Source of the DNA: Gentiana macrophylla
Taxonomy: Eukaryota; Streptophyta; Magnoliopsida; Gentianales; Gentianaceae
Assembly (NCBI GenBank): GCA_026214975.1
Contig: CM047808.1
Coordinates: forward strand, 2,656,073-2,720,072
Reading direction: 5' to 3'
DNA: 64,000 nt
This document shows positions 20,691 to 33,313 of this stretch, piece after piece. The position numbers were made by a program, and so were the translations under genes. Every line of letters starts with the position of its first letter. Positions within the stretch are counted from its first letter, which is position 1. The notes beneath the pieces were generated by a model. That model saw only the letters and a program-made list of their open reading frames with translations. It had not been told where the DNA came from and searched no databases.

Positions 20691-23054
20691 GTGTTATGGA
20701 AAATATTGATATTAGTGTATTAAATTAGTTAGGGTAGTTTGGATATTTTGTTGAGATGGAGAAGCCCTGATAGTGGCTATAAATATTGTACAACGTGATT
20801 GATGATGATATACAAAATACATTGACCGAAATTTGACATGGTATCGGAGCCAGGTTGAGATCTCTTCCGGAAAAAGAAAAAAAATTAACGAAGCAACAAC
20901 AGAGTACAGACGCAGCTTGATCCTTATTTTCTCAGCACCACCAACAACCCCGGTTACCTCGGTGGTGGCCAGAAGAACGACGGTGAAGAGATGATGGAGT
21001 TATGCCTGCGAGCCGACGGAAAAACTTTGGGGGAGATGGCTGATTTTCCCGGCCAATTGTGCTCTCTTGGTCACCGGAAAGACCACGACGAGGATAACTG
21101 CTACACTGAATGGTGGAGAGACTGTTTAATCACCAGCCGATGCAACCATGAAGGAGATCGGATCGGTGGAGGCGGACTACGGCAAGGAGCAAGTGCTCTT
21201 TCTCATCAGCCGAAGTTGTACAGAGCTGCTTTAGGGGCTGTGGTGGGCTTGGCTCCGCCCACCGCTTCGGCTCGAACAGACAATTTAGATGAATCTGGAC
21301 TCGCGAACATAACACTGGCCAAGTGGCAAGGAATTTTAGATCTTTTAAATAGTTTTAAACCACGAGATCGATTGACGGTTAAGTATTCGTGGATTATTGA
21401 TACAGGGGCAACTCACCACGTGTTGGGAGATCGAACTTTATTTGTACAACTACGACCGATTGAGGATTGTCGGACTGCCTTACCGGATGGACGTTCCTCA
21501 TTTGCATCCCATTCGGGAATGGTTATTTTGTCGGGGAATTTACGACTTTTGAATGTTTTATACGTACTAGGATTAAATTGTAACTTGATTTCGGCGTCCC
21601 ATTTTTGGACGGTCATAATTGTGTGATGCAGCTCACCGATCATTTATGTATTTTGCAGGACCGAGTGACGAGGACGCTAGTTGGACTGGGTGAGCGTGTG
21701 GATGAACTTTTTTGGGTTGTGGGCGTTTCAGAGGCTCGGGTTCTGGCCATTGATGGTGCGGAGACTGCGGATTTGTGGCACTAGCGTTTGGGACACCCAT
21801 CAGAAAAGGTCCTTCAGCAGGTTCCTAATATTCATATTTCCAAAAATTTACATAAAGATGGATGTGATATCTGCCTTCGAGCTAAGCAGCCTCGTGAACC
21901 TTTTCCCATTAGTGAGAATAAAGATAGTCGTGTTTTTGAGTTGATACATTGTGATTTATAGGGGCCCTATAGTGTACCCTCGACATGTGGTGCGACGTAT
22001 TTTTTGACTATTGTTGATGACTATTCCCGTTCGGTTTGGATTTATTTATTATTGAATAAAATGGAAGTCAAATTTGCTTCTTGGATTTCATTGCTTTAGT
22101 TTCTCGTCAGTTCGAGGTTACCATTAAACGGGTTCGTAGTGATAATGGAACAGAATTTAGACCTTTGCTCCCTTATTTTCGTAAAGAAGGTCATCTTTGA
22201 AACGTCTTGTGTTCGTACTCCTCAACAGAACGGTCGGGTAGAACGGAATTATAAACACATTCTTAATGTTGCACGTGCATTACGGTTTGATGGACATTTG
22301 CCGCTTAAGTTTTGGGGGGAATGTGTTATGGCTGCGGCTTATATAATTAACCGAACGCCGTCTAGTGTTTTGAATTTTAAAACGCCTTATGAAAAAACCG
22401 GACCTCTCAATGCTTCGAATTTTAGGATGTTTATGTTACGCCCACGACCATCGTCACACTAATAAATTCGCTAGCCGGAGTCGTAAGTGTGTTTTCCATG
22501 GTTACCTGTTCGCGAAGACGGGATGGACCTTGTATGACTTAGATACGGAGGAGATATTTGTTTCTAGGGATGTTAAATTTTTTGAACATGTGTTTCCTTT
22601 TTCCCAACTGACAAATAGTGAAGCCTCTGTAGTTCCTTACCCTTTGTTTGACGATGTTGGCATAGTAGATCAGGGGTTTGATGCCTCTCCTACCGGGGAT
22701 CCACCCTTGCCGGATCCTCCGGTGGAGGGGGGACGGACTTGATAGTTGACACAAGTGATACTGGGGATAATATAGTGCCTTCACCACAACCGTGACAGTC
22801 AGGTGATGGTACTGAAGAGTTGGGTAGGGGTAGACGACAGAAGATTCCGAATTCGCTCTTCCAAGATTTTGTGACGCATACATTGATTGATCAGAAAAGT
22901 CCCATTCCACGCTCTTCCAGTCTGTCAGTTTCCTAAGGTACTCCGTATCCTCTTATGCATTATATTAATTATGATAAGTTTTCTGATAAACATCGCAAGT
23001 GTCTTGCAGCTATTATAGTGGGTAATCCTCCTAAATCTTTTAAGGAGGCTATGA
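20691..23054 (+). pseudogene. Ty1-copia relic: LTR, PBS, partial gag, protease, integrase; RT lost
   Basis: A short LTR is 20691-20838 (tgttatgg to atttgaca), followed by the primer-binding site tggtatcggagcc at 20839-20851. The gag is mostly deleted; only the CCHC-like region (CSLGHRKDHDEDNC, then EWWRD) remains near 21060. The protease signature WIIDTGATHHV is at about 21390. The integrase follows with LGHP, then [40 protein letters not shown] and [18 protein letters not shown], in shifting frames with several stops. Coding similarity ends at PPKSFKEAM near 23050, where a second element is inserted. No RT or RNase H follows to the right. Confidence 0.85.
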
Positions 23055-24824
23055 TGTTGGAAGTAGCGCCCGAAAGACAATTTATGTAATTGTTTTTATA
23101 ATTAATAAATGACAGATTTATTCTCATCTTATTAGTTGCTTTGTGCTTATATTTAATACACTGCTGAAAACCCCAAATCGTATCATATGTAGCCATATAA
23201 CTTAGTGTGTGTCACACATGAGGATTAAGTTTATGGTGATACACTTGAACTATTAGTCCGTGGTGAATTAATCAAAGTATGGGGTCTATTGATTAAACCA
23301 CCATTAATGCGTCCATAACACTTTATGGTGTGACCGTCTTATCCGGACCGTCGACATTGGTTGTCTAAGTGGGGCATTTATATATGATGAGAGTCATATA
23401 GGACTGGACCGATTTAATCTGAGTTTCTCATATAATTCTGTGATTGAGAAATCTCATTAAATCACAAGATGATCATATATGGATTAACCTTATTCCTGAA
23501 GTGATTGCATACTCCTACTTGTTTCAGGGTAGGGTTTGATGTGTTCGTTAAGGATTGCTAAGAGGCGCGGTCCGAATCACTTTCACGTTGGCACTATTCT
23601 GGAATGAGTGAGAAGTGTGTGTCTCACAAATATGGAATCCATTCCTTCCCACGGGAAGTAGAAAGACAATCCCCTTATTTTTTAATCCAAAAAAATGATC
23701 GATCCGCGGACTTCGTATTGGTTATGAACTAATTGATCACTAGTGGGTTATTGGTAAATAAGGATAAGATGTATTGAAGAAGGTTTACAGAAATAATCCC
23801 GCTTCATTACGGATAGTCTATGGAGGGTTAGTCTGTATGTAATGGTTATATCAATGGACACTTATCGACTCGACGTTTTGAGAATAAATTATATCTATAA
23901 TCGATAGAGTTCAGTTTCGGATTTATGGTGGCGTAATTCCGGAATTAATAAGTTGAGTAGAAATATTCTGTTCGATGAATATTTTATTCAATTTATTGTA
24001 TCTACTGGTTATAGGTCCCTGCTCCCCGGGTTGGCTCATAACACGCGAGTGTTTTCTCATTTTGTGAAACCTCGAAAATAAATTAAATAGTTGGTCTATT
24101 TAATAAATATGCAATATTATTTATTTGGTAAATAATATGTAAAATAGAAATGTATTTTCTATTAAAAATAATGACCTATGTGGCGCCCCATTGTGATAAA
24201 TTAGGAAAAGAAGTTTCCCTAGATTATGTCACATGAATAATTAGTTAATTATTTAGTTGTTAGATAATTAATGGAAAAGAGATAAGAGATTGATTTTTTG
24301 AGAATTATCTCTTATCTTATGGCAAATATCTTTTCCTTATGTGAATAGGTAATTGTGGTGTGAAAAAGATAACTCTCTCTTGACTAGTTATTTTTCTATA
24401 TAAAGAGAGTTCATCCCAACACAATATTCATTCACAAATTGCGCCACTTTTCACAAAATATAAGAGAAAAATTAGTTTCTTGTTCTAGTCATTAAGAGAA
24501 GAAAAACCTAGGGTTTTTTTTGGGCATATTCGAGGAGGTTCTGCGGTGAGGATCGACGTCCACCAGTCGTCGCTAAGAGATACAATCCGAAAGACTGCGG
24601 CTTCTCCCTCTCTGTCGATTTACTATCCCTCTTCAATTAGGTAAATCTTCAACCTTCTCGTAGTTGTATTAATTATTTATGTGGATCATATCGTAGTAAA
24701 AGCGCATGCGAATTTATTCGTAGCTTCCGCTGTGCAAGATCGAGTGTCTTGATCAGTGATGTGAATCTGATCTGACGATCCAATTATGGATCGGATCCGG
24801 ATTCGGGTTTCGGTATATCCAGCA
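23055..24824 (+). mobile_element. 1.77-kb LTR (5' LTR of a long-LTR element)
   Basis: Starts tgttggaagtagcgcccg and ends ggtatatccagca, directly followed by a primer-binding site. It is homologous, in the opposite orientation, to the solo LTR at 44796-46510: both share gcccgaaagacaattt, tgctttgtgcttat, aggaatggattcc-type words and the unit ending near ctagggttt. It interrupts the copia relic at 23054. Confidence 0.85.
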
Positions 24825-27800
24825 TGTGGTATCAGAGCAATGTTAAAGCGATTTTGCGATCTTGATTGCATAATTAATTAATAAGGAGTGGAATTGAATA
24901 AATATTGCATCTTTTATATGTTTTTATATAAATACGTGGTTGAATGATTTGGTTGACGAGATGGATTGGGGTTGGTACATGTTTATCGTTAGACCTATTG
25001 TAAACCTAAAATTTTCTAGGTATAGGAAATCATGTAATTTATTTTTGCAATTTAATTTCCTGCAATTTAGAATTATTTTTTTTTTCCGGCCGACACCTAT
25101 TTATTTTATCGGACGCGGTCTTTATCAAATCTGGTCGCTGGCGTGGTGGTCAAGGCACTGAATCACCAAATTGTAGACCAGAGTTCGAATCCTCTTGGCC
25201 GGATTAAATCTGGATTTTTTTTGGTTCAGCGAAAAAAAAAAACGAATGCGGTTGGGGGGGGATCAAACTCGGGTGATAAAGATGAAGGAAGAAGGAGCTT
25301 TACCAACTCCGTTGTGGCAATTCTTGTACACAAGATGAAGCAGTTTACTAATATACCTGATGGCGGCTGAAGACAAAAGTGGATTAAATTTTTTTTTCTC
25401 CAAGCTTAGGGTTTATTTAATTTATAGATTAGATACGGGGGTACCGACGATCCATCTCATTGGTTTATTTTTCGTATTTATTTTCTTTTGTGATTATTTA
25501 TGTGACAACTATGTCATGCATCATATTCATGAATTCCACTCCTGGCATATGCATACATGTAGAAAATTAATATTGACATTAATTAGGCATGTATGAACAC
25601 GATAATTAATTTAGATTAAAAATAAATTAAATTAATTAAAGGAAACGAAATTTTATCGGTATATGAAATTCATATGATAAACTTAATTTGGGTTTTATTT
25701 ATGTAGTGACTACATAACTAAGAATTTAGATATTCAAAAATGGAAAATCATGAAAAATTGGACACCAACTAGACGGTATTTGGAACCAGTAAGTTGGTGG
25801 TTGTTTTTCCTTGGTTTATTGGAAAATTCTATAATCCTAAAACTTTTATCGTGACAAATTAGGATCATAAAATTCTTTATGAATTTTATTTGTGTAGTGT
25901 CTACACAAATGAATTTTAATCCATAAAATTGGAGGATCGTGGATATAGTGACACTAGTTAGACGGTATTTGGAACCGATGAACTAGTGGGAGGATTATAT
26001 TAAATATTCACGATCTATTGTTTTTGGATTATTATAAAATTCTAAAATCCTAAAGAGACTACCTAATTTTCAAAATAACGAGTAGGAGCGAGGAAGGTGA
26101 CAACCGACCCTACAACCTCTACTGCTGACACAAGCACGTGAGAGAATAGTGACGCCTCGTGCCGCTTTGATTTTGGCCCCCTACGGATGGCCTTCACCGC
26201 TATCAAAATTCAAGACTTGGTTTCCGAAAGGATAGGATTTTGAGTAATCGTCGGGTCACAGACCTACCCTACGACGGCATACTCGGGGCGTACTTAAAAA
26301 TCTGAAATAGTAGTCACACTCACAAGGATATTTTTTGGAAATATCTTGGCTGAAAAAGGAAGGTAATCAACAATTAAATAAGAGATGTTCGATTCTTAAA
26401 TGGTTCAATTGTTGAGAGAGATTGTCTCAATTTAATCATCACCTCTTTGACCTACCCTACGGTGGTACTGAGGTGTGAGATTAAATCCTTGGAATGGTAG
26501 GATAAACTGCATGCATGACATCACATTTATAATTCCTAATATCATTATTTGTTGTGGTGTATAATTTGATTTACATTTCTGTCATAATTTATGTTAGCAA
26601 CTACATATCATCTCATGGTAACTAAACTGCTAAACACGATAAATTGACTGGTAACGACTTCGTAAAAGTGAAAAAGTAACAAGAACGTTGAACTCATTAA
26701 TCAATAATTCTATTAATTTTTGGTAGAGGATTATCCTCTTGAGCCTTCAAATTTAAGTGACATTGATAAGAATGTAACTGATGTCACTCGTGATGAGCGA
26801 GAGACAAAACAAAATTAGTTCAAAGATGACGAGAATGATTTGGATTCAGTCTCACTAGACATCCCACAGTTTATGAGTAGTGTCCACTCAAATGAACTGC
26901 TAGTTCACAACCATTTCCTTTATAGAAAGCCAAGAATGGGAAGGTAAATATCTACAAGTGTAAGTCATCTAAACTAAATAAGTTAAAGGCTAAACCGAAA
27001 TATTAATAAAAGAAAATAAAGGATAAGGAAAGTGATTTCGGATCACTAACCTATGAATCCTTAAAGACTTTCTTAACCGGGATTATGACTCGTAAGCTAA
27101 GTTCTTTTGTAAGAACAAGATAGCTAGGCATTAATGATTAAAGAGTAGACAATGGGCAGTTATTTCAACTAAGATATTGGGAGTGATATAAGGAAGTAAA
27201 TTTCGGATTTTAATCCTTGAACATCGCAGAAATCTAATTTTTGTTTTTGGATTCATTGGAACAAATGGATTCACTTTCACATCGATAATATAATTGCCTT
27301 AAAAAATGTGAATATGGCATTTGTATACGATTCTGAGACTCGGACTTTTGTCTGATAGAGTTAGAACCACTAAAGTAATGCTGAAAAAGGTATATGTAAC
27401 ACATCATAAGCTATTAAGACAAATGGTTTCCGTATTTAGATACACGATTCTTCAGCATCTATTAATTAGTGCATATATCCTAAAGATAAGATCTGACGAC
27501 TGGCTAAGGGTGATTCCAATTTCCCAGTCTAAGAACACTATCTCAAAGGAAAAATGACTAAGTAACCTTTCAATTAGGAAAAGGTAATAGAGCTGAAGAA
27601 GTATCACAACTTGTTCATATTGACCTTCGGGGTCTTATGAAGGATACAAGCTAGTGGGAGCTTTTGAGTAATAGACATTTTTGTCTAATGACTACTCGAA
27701 ACGCCGATTAGTTTATCTAAATATTTGGAGGAATCTCTGATATTACCAGAGAAACGAGTATTCAATGCTCAGATATAAGCTATATCATAGTATTTGGAAC

Positions 27801-29010
27801 TGATACTTGGCCTACCTCCGAGTGAAATGTTTTGACTGAAAGGATAAACCATGTATTGCCTTGTATAGTTATTGATATGTTACGATACACTGCTTAACTC
27901 AATTAAGATATTGATTGCAAAATAATGGTTTACATTGTTATGCAATACCGAGAAGTCTACCTAGAAGATGCTTATGGATTTGTGGATAATGAGTGAAGTA
28001 AATTTACCCCACTTCCACAAATAGAGGCATTTAGCATTTATACTTGAAGGTAGGACTGGAGATTTTGCATTCATGTTCAGATGGTGACTGATCGTGAAAT
28101 ATCTTAATACAATGAGTGAAGGTTGGTTACAAGATTCTGAAGATCAGATAATGACGGTTGTACTGTCGCACCCTTTCTGATAGAATGTTTAAATAACAAC
28201 CTTGGACCTTGAAGTAAAGATACTCAAGGAGTTACTATCTGATTTAATTAGACCACATCCAACATTGGTTGTTTGGGGTTAAATACTACTATACTATATC
28301 AGAATATCAATCCACCCAAATATAGTGGGATTATGGTTTAACCATTGACTAGTTTGTGATTATCTGAGACTTACTTGATCTGCGAGGGGTAATTGATAAC
28401 TTATGGTCTTTTTGAAGGACTGTATAGGATTCTGATAATAAGAGGTTGGTTTAAAACCATAAACCTGTAAGTGGAGTTTTGGTACTCCATGTCTGTTCAC
28501 ACTCTTGTAGAACCACCTGAGTATCTCAGTCCTAGTGGGAGTAATTGGATCTACGTGTAGAAGAAACAAATGAATGAGAAAGTTTAACTTTCAGAGCAAG
28601 CCAAGTGGTCTAGCGTTAATTCCCTGAGAAGTAGATAGTTTAAAAGGGGTGATGCCCTGAAACTTTATCGCCACTCGGCCATGCTTGACTTCTTGGAAAG
28701 CAGAAAGTTCAATAGGGGTGATGCCCTTAATATTTTCTTGCCAAACAACGGAGTCTGATCTCATTCGGAACAGAAGGCTTTTAGCTTAAAGCCAATGGTA
28801 GATTGACAACCTATGCTTATATCCATTGGTGGATTAAAGCAAACCTCTAGGTCATTAAAAGTCACATGTTTTAAATGTGTGAGCTTGACTACAATATTGA
28901 TGAGTCTTTTGTAGACCAGAGAATCGATATTGGTTAAACTTGCATCATTGTATGCTCTTGGCCAGTGAGCTTGTCGGAAACAAAGTGGCTGGGCACATCT
29001 TTAATAGGAT
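24825..29010 (+). mobile_element. Internal region of the long-LTR element, decayed and mostly non-coding
   Basis: The PBS tggtatcagagcaatg is at 24827-24842. The following 4.2 kb has no long reading frame. Bases 25720-26480 repeat phrases such as agacggtatttggaacc and gacctaccctac, suggesting a non-coding internal domain built from duplications. From about 27580 a faint copia integrase-like trace is seen (LVHIDLRGLM, later a TERINHVLP-like segment), riddled with stops. No 3' LTR follows; the sequence meets the gypsy element near 29010. Confidence 0.6.
25130..25204 (+). repeat. tRNA-like sequence with A and B boxes (SINE head or tRNA relic)
   Basis: tggcgtggtgg at 25139-25149 resembles the pol III A box, and gagttcgaatcct at 25181-25193 matches the B box. 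They are about 42 bp apart, as in tRNA genes. The ends tctggtc (25130-25136) and ggccgga could pair as a 7-bp acceptor stem with wobble pairs. The D and T stems pair poorly and the anticodon arm is unclear, so it is not a functional tRNA gene. A tRNA-derived SINE is plausible; its tail is not delimited. Confidence 0.5.
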
Positions 29011-29085
29011 CAACTTGTAATACCCAAGATAAAATACCCTTTTATAAAACATGATTTTGCCTCAACAAAACACAAGAGAGCGTTG

Positions 29086-30180
29086 CTCTTACATGTAATA
29101 ATTTTTCAGGTTGTCAGCGTGCCAGGGCCTGTTGAATTCGCGGCCCTTATTATCCTTCAGAATATAAGTACCCCTCTTCACTATCCTCGCGACTTGGAAA
29201 TGACCTTCCCAATTTTCAGACAACTTTCCTTTGACCATCTTATGACCAGTGGCTTCCCTTTTTAAAGACAAAGTCGCCAACTGAGAAGCTGTGGTCGCGG
29301 ATTCGTTTGTCGTGGTGTCGCTTGGCGGCATGCTTGCAGTTAATTAGGTGACCATAAGATTGTATCCACTTTTCCTCTAACAGATCGAGTTCGAGTTGCG
29401 TGGTTATCAGATTTTCGGTCTCGCTGAAGTGCGAGACTCTCAGACTTGGGAGTGTCATTACAACTGGTGCCATAACTTCCGAACCATAAGTGAGGGCGAA
29501 AAGAATCTCCCCGTCATCTTCTTTCATGAGGTTCGAAGCGCCCACAAGGCTGCAGGCAGATGATCAAGCCACTTCCCCTCCTTTTCATCCAAACTTTTAT
29601 TCAGCACTTTAAGGACTTGTTTGTTTACATTTTCAGCTTGTCCGTTCCCTTGAGGGTAGCACATCGATGACTGCCAATGTTTTACATTGTGCTCTGTACA
29701 GAACTGAGTGAATTCGTCTCTGAAATGCGATCCGTGGTCAGATACAATTGCTCCTAGGACGTCAAACCTAGTCCATACTTGGTCGAGTAATAAATAGATG
29801 ATGTCCTTTGAATTAATCTTTGCCAAAGCTTTGGCCTCGATCCATCTAGTGAAATAATCCACGGCGATGACGATGTATTCACACCCAGATCACCCTTTCT
29901 TGAGCGGTCCGATAAGATCAATTTCCCACATGTCGAAGGGCCTTGCTGCGGCGACAATACTCTGTTCGACCGAGGGTAGCCTCGGTATGTCAGCGAAGCA
30001 CCGACACTTGTCACAACTTCTCACATATTTCTGTGCATCATCAGCAAGCTCAGGCCAATAGTATCCGGCCAACAGAACTTTTTGAGCAAGTGTTCGGCTC
30101 GCTGGGTGGCCCCCACACATCCCTTCATTCAGTTCCATCAATATTCCGTTGACCTCTTTGGGCCTTACACATTGTAGCAA
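29086..30180 (-). pseudogene. Gypsy integrase
   Basis: Zinc-binding HHCC region at 29890-30180: GGHPASRTLAQKV, GYYWPELADDA and CDKCRCFADIPR. The catalytic core is at 29524-29862 (MDYFTRWIEAKAL, SDHGSHFRDEF, YPQGNGQAENVNK), with D..D..E-type positions visible. The C-terminal part is at 29240-29545 (LTYGSEVMAP, RDHSFSVGDFV) and 29089-29331 (LSENWEGHFQVARIV, WHADNLKNYY), ending at the stop. Two frame changes separate the pieces. Confidence 0.88.
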
Positions 30181-30215
30181 GGGTCTTGAAAAAGATCGTC
30201 TATAGAGAATTCCAT

Positions 30216-31262
30216 TTATGAAGTGTAACGAGATGACATTTTTCTCAGAGCCCGAGATGGTTTTGGATCAGCAGGGAGAGCTCTGTTTTCAATGTAATAT
30301 GCGATCTCATCAATCCAACAGGGAGTTTCCGGTTGGATGTCCATGATCTCGGTCCGATGGATTGCAGGCTCAGATAGGTATTCCACCATGATCGAGGGTT
30401 CGTTGATTCTTCCCTCTTCTGTCAACTTAGACAAGTAGTCTGCTCTTTCATTCTCTTCTCGTCTTATATTTTTGAATTCGTAGTAGTCGAAACCGTTTTT
30501 CAATTTATGGATGAGTTCAAGGTACTTCTGTAGAGTTTCGCACTTGGTTGCGCTTGAACCTGTCACCTGGTGTACCACTAGTTGTGAATCGTATAAGACT
30601 TCAACATTCTCCACGTTCATTGCCTTTGCGAGCTCAAGGCCCGTAATAACGGCTTCATATTCTGCTTGATTGTTCGATGCGGTGAAGTCGAATCTGAGTG
30701 CCTTTTTTATTTCCTTAGAAGTTCCTGGTTCTAGCAATATGATTCCAACCCCACTACCATTTCGGTTCATGGCCCTATTGATATATAAATGCAAGCAGTG
30801 ACTCGGCCTTTGCGGCGCGGTCACGACTGAAGTGCTTGGTTGGTCGATAGAATGCGGACTAGGTTGTTCTTCGGGCCGCTCTTTAGTGAAACTTGTTTCG
30901 ACTATGAAATCTGCCAGGGTTTGGGCTTTGATTGACTTCCTAGGTTTGTAGAGTATGTCAAATTCCATCAGTTCGATGGCCCAGCGGAGCAATCGGCCTG
31001 AAAGATCCGGCTTGAGCAACACCTGCCTTAGCGGGTTACTAGACAACACTACAATCGTATGTGAAGAAAAGTAAGCCCTAAGTTTCCGGACAGCAATGAC
31101 AACACAGTAGGCCAATTTTTCTATATTAAAATAGCGGCTCTCAACAGGACTGAGAGCTTTTGAAACATAGTAGACAGGATTTTGGAGGGTGTCGTCCTCC
31201 ATGACAAGAACAACAATGATGAAATTGATGGCCAGAAGGCGCCAAATGCAAAAAGAGTTCAT
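30216..31262 (-). pseudogene. Gypsy RNase H plus additional RNase H-like domain
   Basis: A 348-codon open frame. The first domain has PVYYVSKALSPVESRY, EKLAYCVVIAVRKLRAYF and GRLLRWAIELMEFDI. A second, Tat-type RNase H-like domain has GSGVGIILLEP, NNQAEYEAVITGLELA, YDSQLVVHQVTG and RREENERADYLSKL. Its first catalytic position reads LYINRAMN, where active copies have LYVDG, so the metal-binding Asp is Asn. The frame is intact in spite of this. Confidence 0.88.
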
Positions 31263-31280
31263 CTCCTACAGTTGGACTGA

Positions 31281-32234
31281 TTAGAAGAGGTGGACTCGCC
31301 AAATAGGCCTTGAGAGCTTTGAAAGCATGAAAGCATTCCTCAGTCCACTCAAAAGTCTTTCCAATGCAATTATCCTCCCATTCAGCCTCTGTACCTCTGT
31401 GATACATGTCGGATCCTTCATATTTGGGAGCGCTTCAATATTATCTGTGTTTTCCTCGATCCCTCTCTGTGTAACCATAAAGCCCAAAAATTTCCCAGCT
31501 TGGACTCCAAAAGTGCATTTCGCCGGGTTCAGCTTCATTGAATGCCTCTTAGCGTTATCGAACGTTTCCTATAAGTCCCCGATATGGTCATTGCGGGCTG
31601 ACTTGACGACCATATCTTCAATGTAGGCATCCATGTTCTTCCCTATCTGTGAACCGAAGACTTTGTTAACCATTCGTTGATAAGTCGAGCTTGCATTTTT
31701 CAGACCGAATGGCATCATCTCATAGTAAAACATCCCACCTATGGCCCGTAAAGCCACCATCTCTTTCTCACTATCTGCCATCTTCACCTGATGATAACCT
31801 GAATACGCATCTAGAAAACTCAACATTTCAAAACCGGTGATTCTGTCGACCATTTTGTCGTTCATGGGTAGCTTATATGGGTCCTTGGGACAAGCTTTGT
31901 TCAGATCAGTGAAGTCGACACACATCTGCCACTTCCCGTTATGCTTCTTTACCATTACAATGTTCGCAAGCCAAGTGGGATATTGGAGGTCTTTTATGAT
32001 CCCAGCTTGGACTAGCTTATCCACATCAACCTTAAAAGCGACCTCCTTTTCTTTGGAGAGCTGGCAAGCCCTTTGCTGGATGGGTTTGAAGTTAGGGTCA
32101 ACTTTAAGGTGGTGTACTGCCACTTCAGGTTTGACACCTCTCATGTTGGTGACAACCCAAGCGAAGGCATCTAAGTTTGCCTTGAGCAGCGATATCAACT
32201 TCTCTTTCTCGTCTAGCTTACCCCCAATCTTCAT
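31281..32234 (-). pseudogene. Gypsy reverse transcriptase with an altered YxDD motif
   Basis: The RT domain is contiguous from 32234 to 31569, then stops and resumes at 31538-31281. Landmarks are VVTNMRGVKPEVAVHHL, LVQAGIIKDLQYPTWLANIV, KWQMCVDFTDLNKACPKD, FLDAYSGYHQV, MPFGLKNASSTYQRMV and KCTFGVQAGKFLGFMV. The catalytic box reads AYIEDM where active Tat-like elements have YVDDM: the first Asp is Glu. A stop follows GDL near 31569. Confidence 0.88.
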
Positions 32235-32799
32235 TTTCTGGTTTGGGTATGCTTAATTTATGACTACCTTAATCAACTCATCATGAGCGGTGAAGTCCGG
32301 CTCATCTTTTACCTGTAGAGTATCGTATATGACCTTCTTGGGTCCAACCTCATCTATCACAGGTTGGCCTAAACCTTCTTCATTTCTTTCTGCGCTCAAT
32401 CCGTTCACCTAACCTGAGTCCTCGATGCCTCTGACTTCCTTTACCGTATTTATCCGGCCTAATCCCGATGCAGCTCTGACATCTTCGATTATAGGCCTCT
32501 TATACTGGCCCTAGGTTAGATAATTGGTTTGATTTTTGGTAATATGATCGAGCAGAAGGTGGGTTCGATTGACGAGCATCCTGATACCATTGTCAGTGTA
32601 GAACTTGGCCCTCTGGTGCGGAACCGAAACAACCATCTAAAACTTTCTAAAATTAGGGATCCCTAGGATCGTCATGTAGTGGGAGTGTAAGTTGACCACA
32701 AGAAAGCTTATTCACTTCGGGTCGGCTCAAAACTCTGACTTTGTTGTTAGAGAATACCTCAAGCATTCCGAGGTATGGCCTAAGCCTCGATTTCCCCAT

Positions 32800-32880
32800 A
32801 TCCAATTCTTTGTAGAGTTTCCCAATAAATGATGTCTCGGCCCGCTCCGGTATCTAAAAAAACTTTGTTTACCCCGAAGT
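32800..32880 (-). pseudogene. Gypsy aspartic protease motif
   Basis: LDTGAGRDIIYW is read on the minus strand just above 32818, matching the retropepsin D-[ST]-G-A core. The surrounding frame is broken, and only the active-site region is recognisable. Confidence 0.55.
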
Positions 32881-33313
32881 TGTTGATCCCGACCTGAACC
32901 ACAATGGTTATCTCCATCGCCCCTGGTTGGCCCTTTAGTTCGCTTCGTGTGAAAGTTATGGCTTGCTCAGACTCGCCTAGAACAAACTCCTGACATTGAT
33001 GGAATTGATCTGATCCTTGAGGTGATAGTTTGTGGGGAATTCCTCAATGATCACTCTGATCTTATTTGCGTACCTGCGGGGCGGACTGTCATTACTATTG
33101 ACCCCGCCGCTCTTTTTGTACTTGTCCAAAGAACCTTCTTTGATCATTTATCAATGATTCTCCTCAAGGTAATGCACACATCAATAATGTGACCGTGATC
33201 CTCGTGGAAGTCATAGTATTTCGTCTGATTTTGAAGATTCGGATCGGCCTTCATGGGCCTTGGTTTCTCGATGCGATCATGGATCTCAAATAAAATCTGG
33301 GAAGGTTTCATAT

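Noticed and set aside
25130..25204. Functional tRNA gene
   Set aside because: The A and B boxes fit, but D and T stems mispair and the anticodon arm is unclear, so only a tRNA-like relic is claimed.
29867..32256. Plus-strand frames of 60-140 codons
   Set aside because: They are shadows opposite gypsy integrase and RT, without any recognisable domain.
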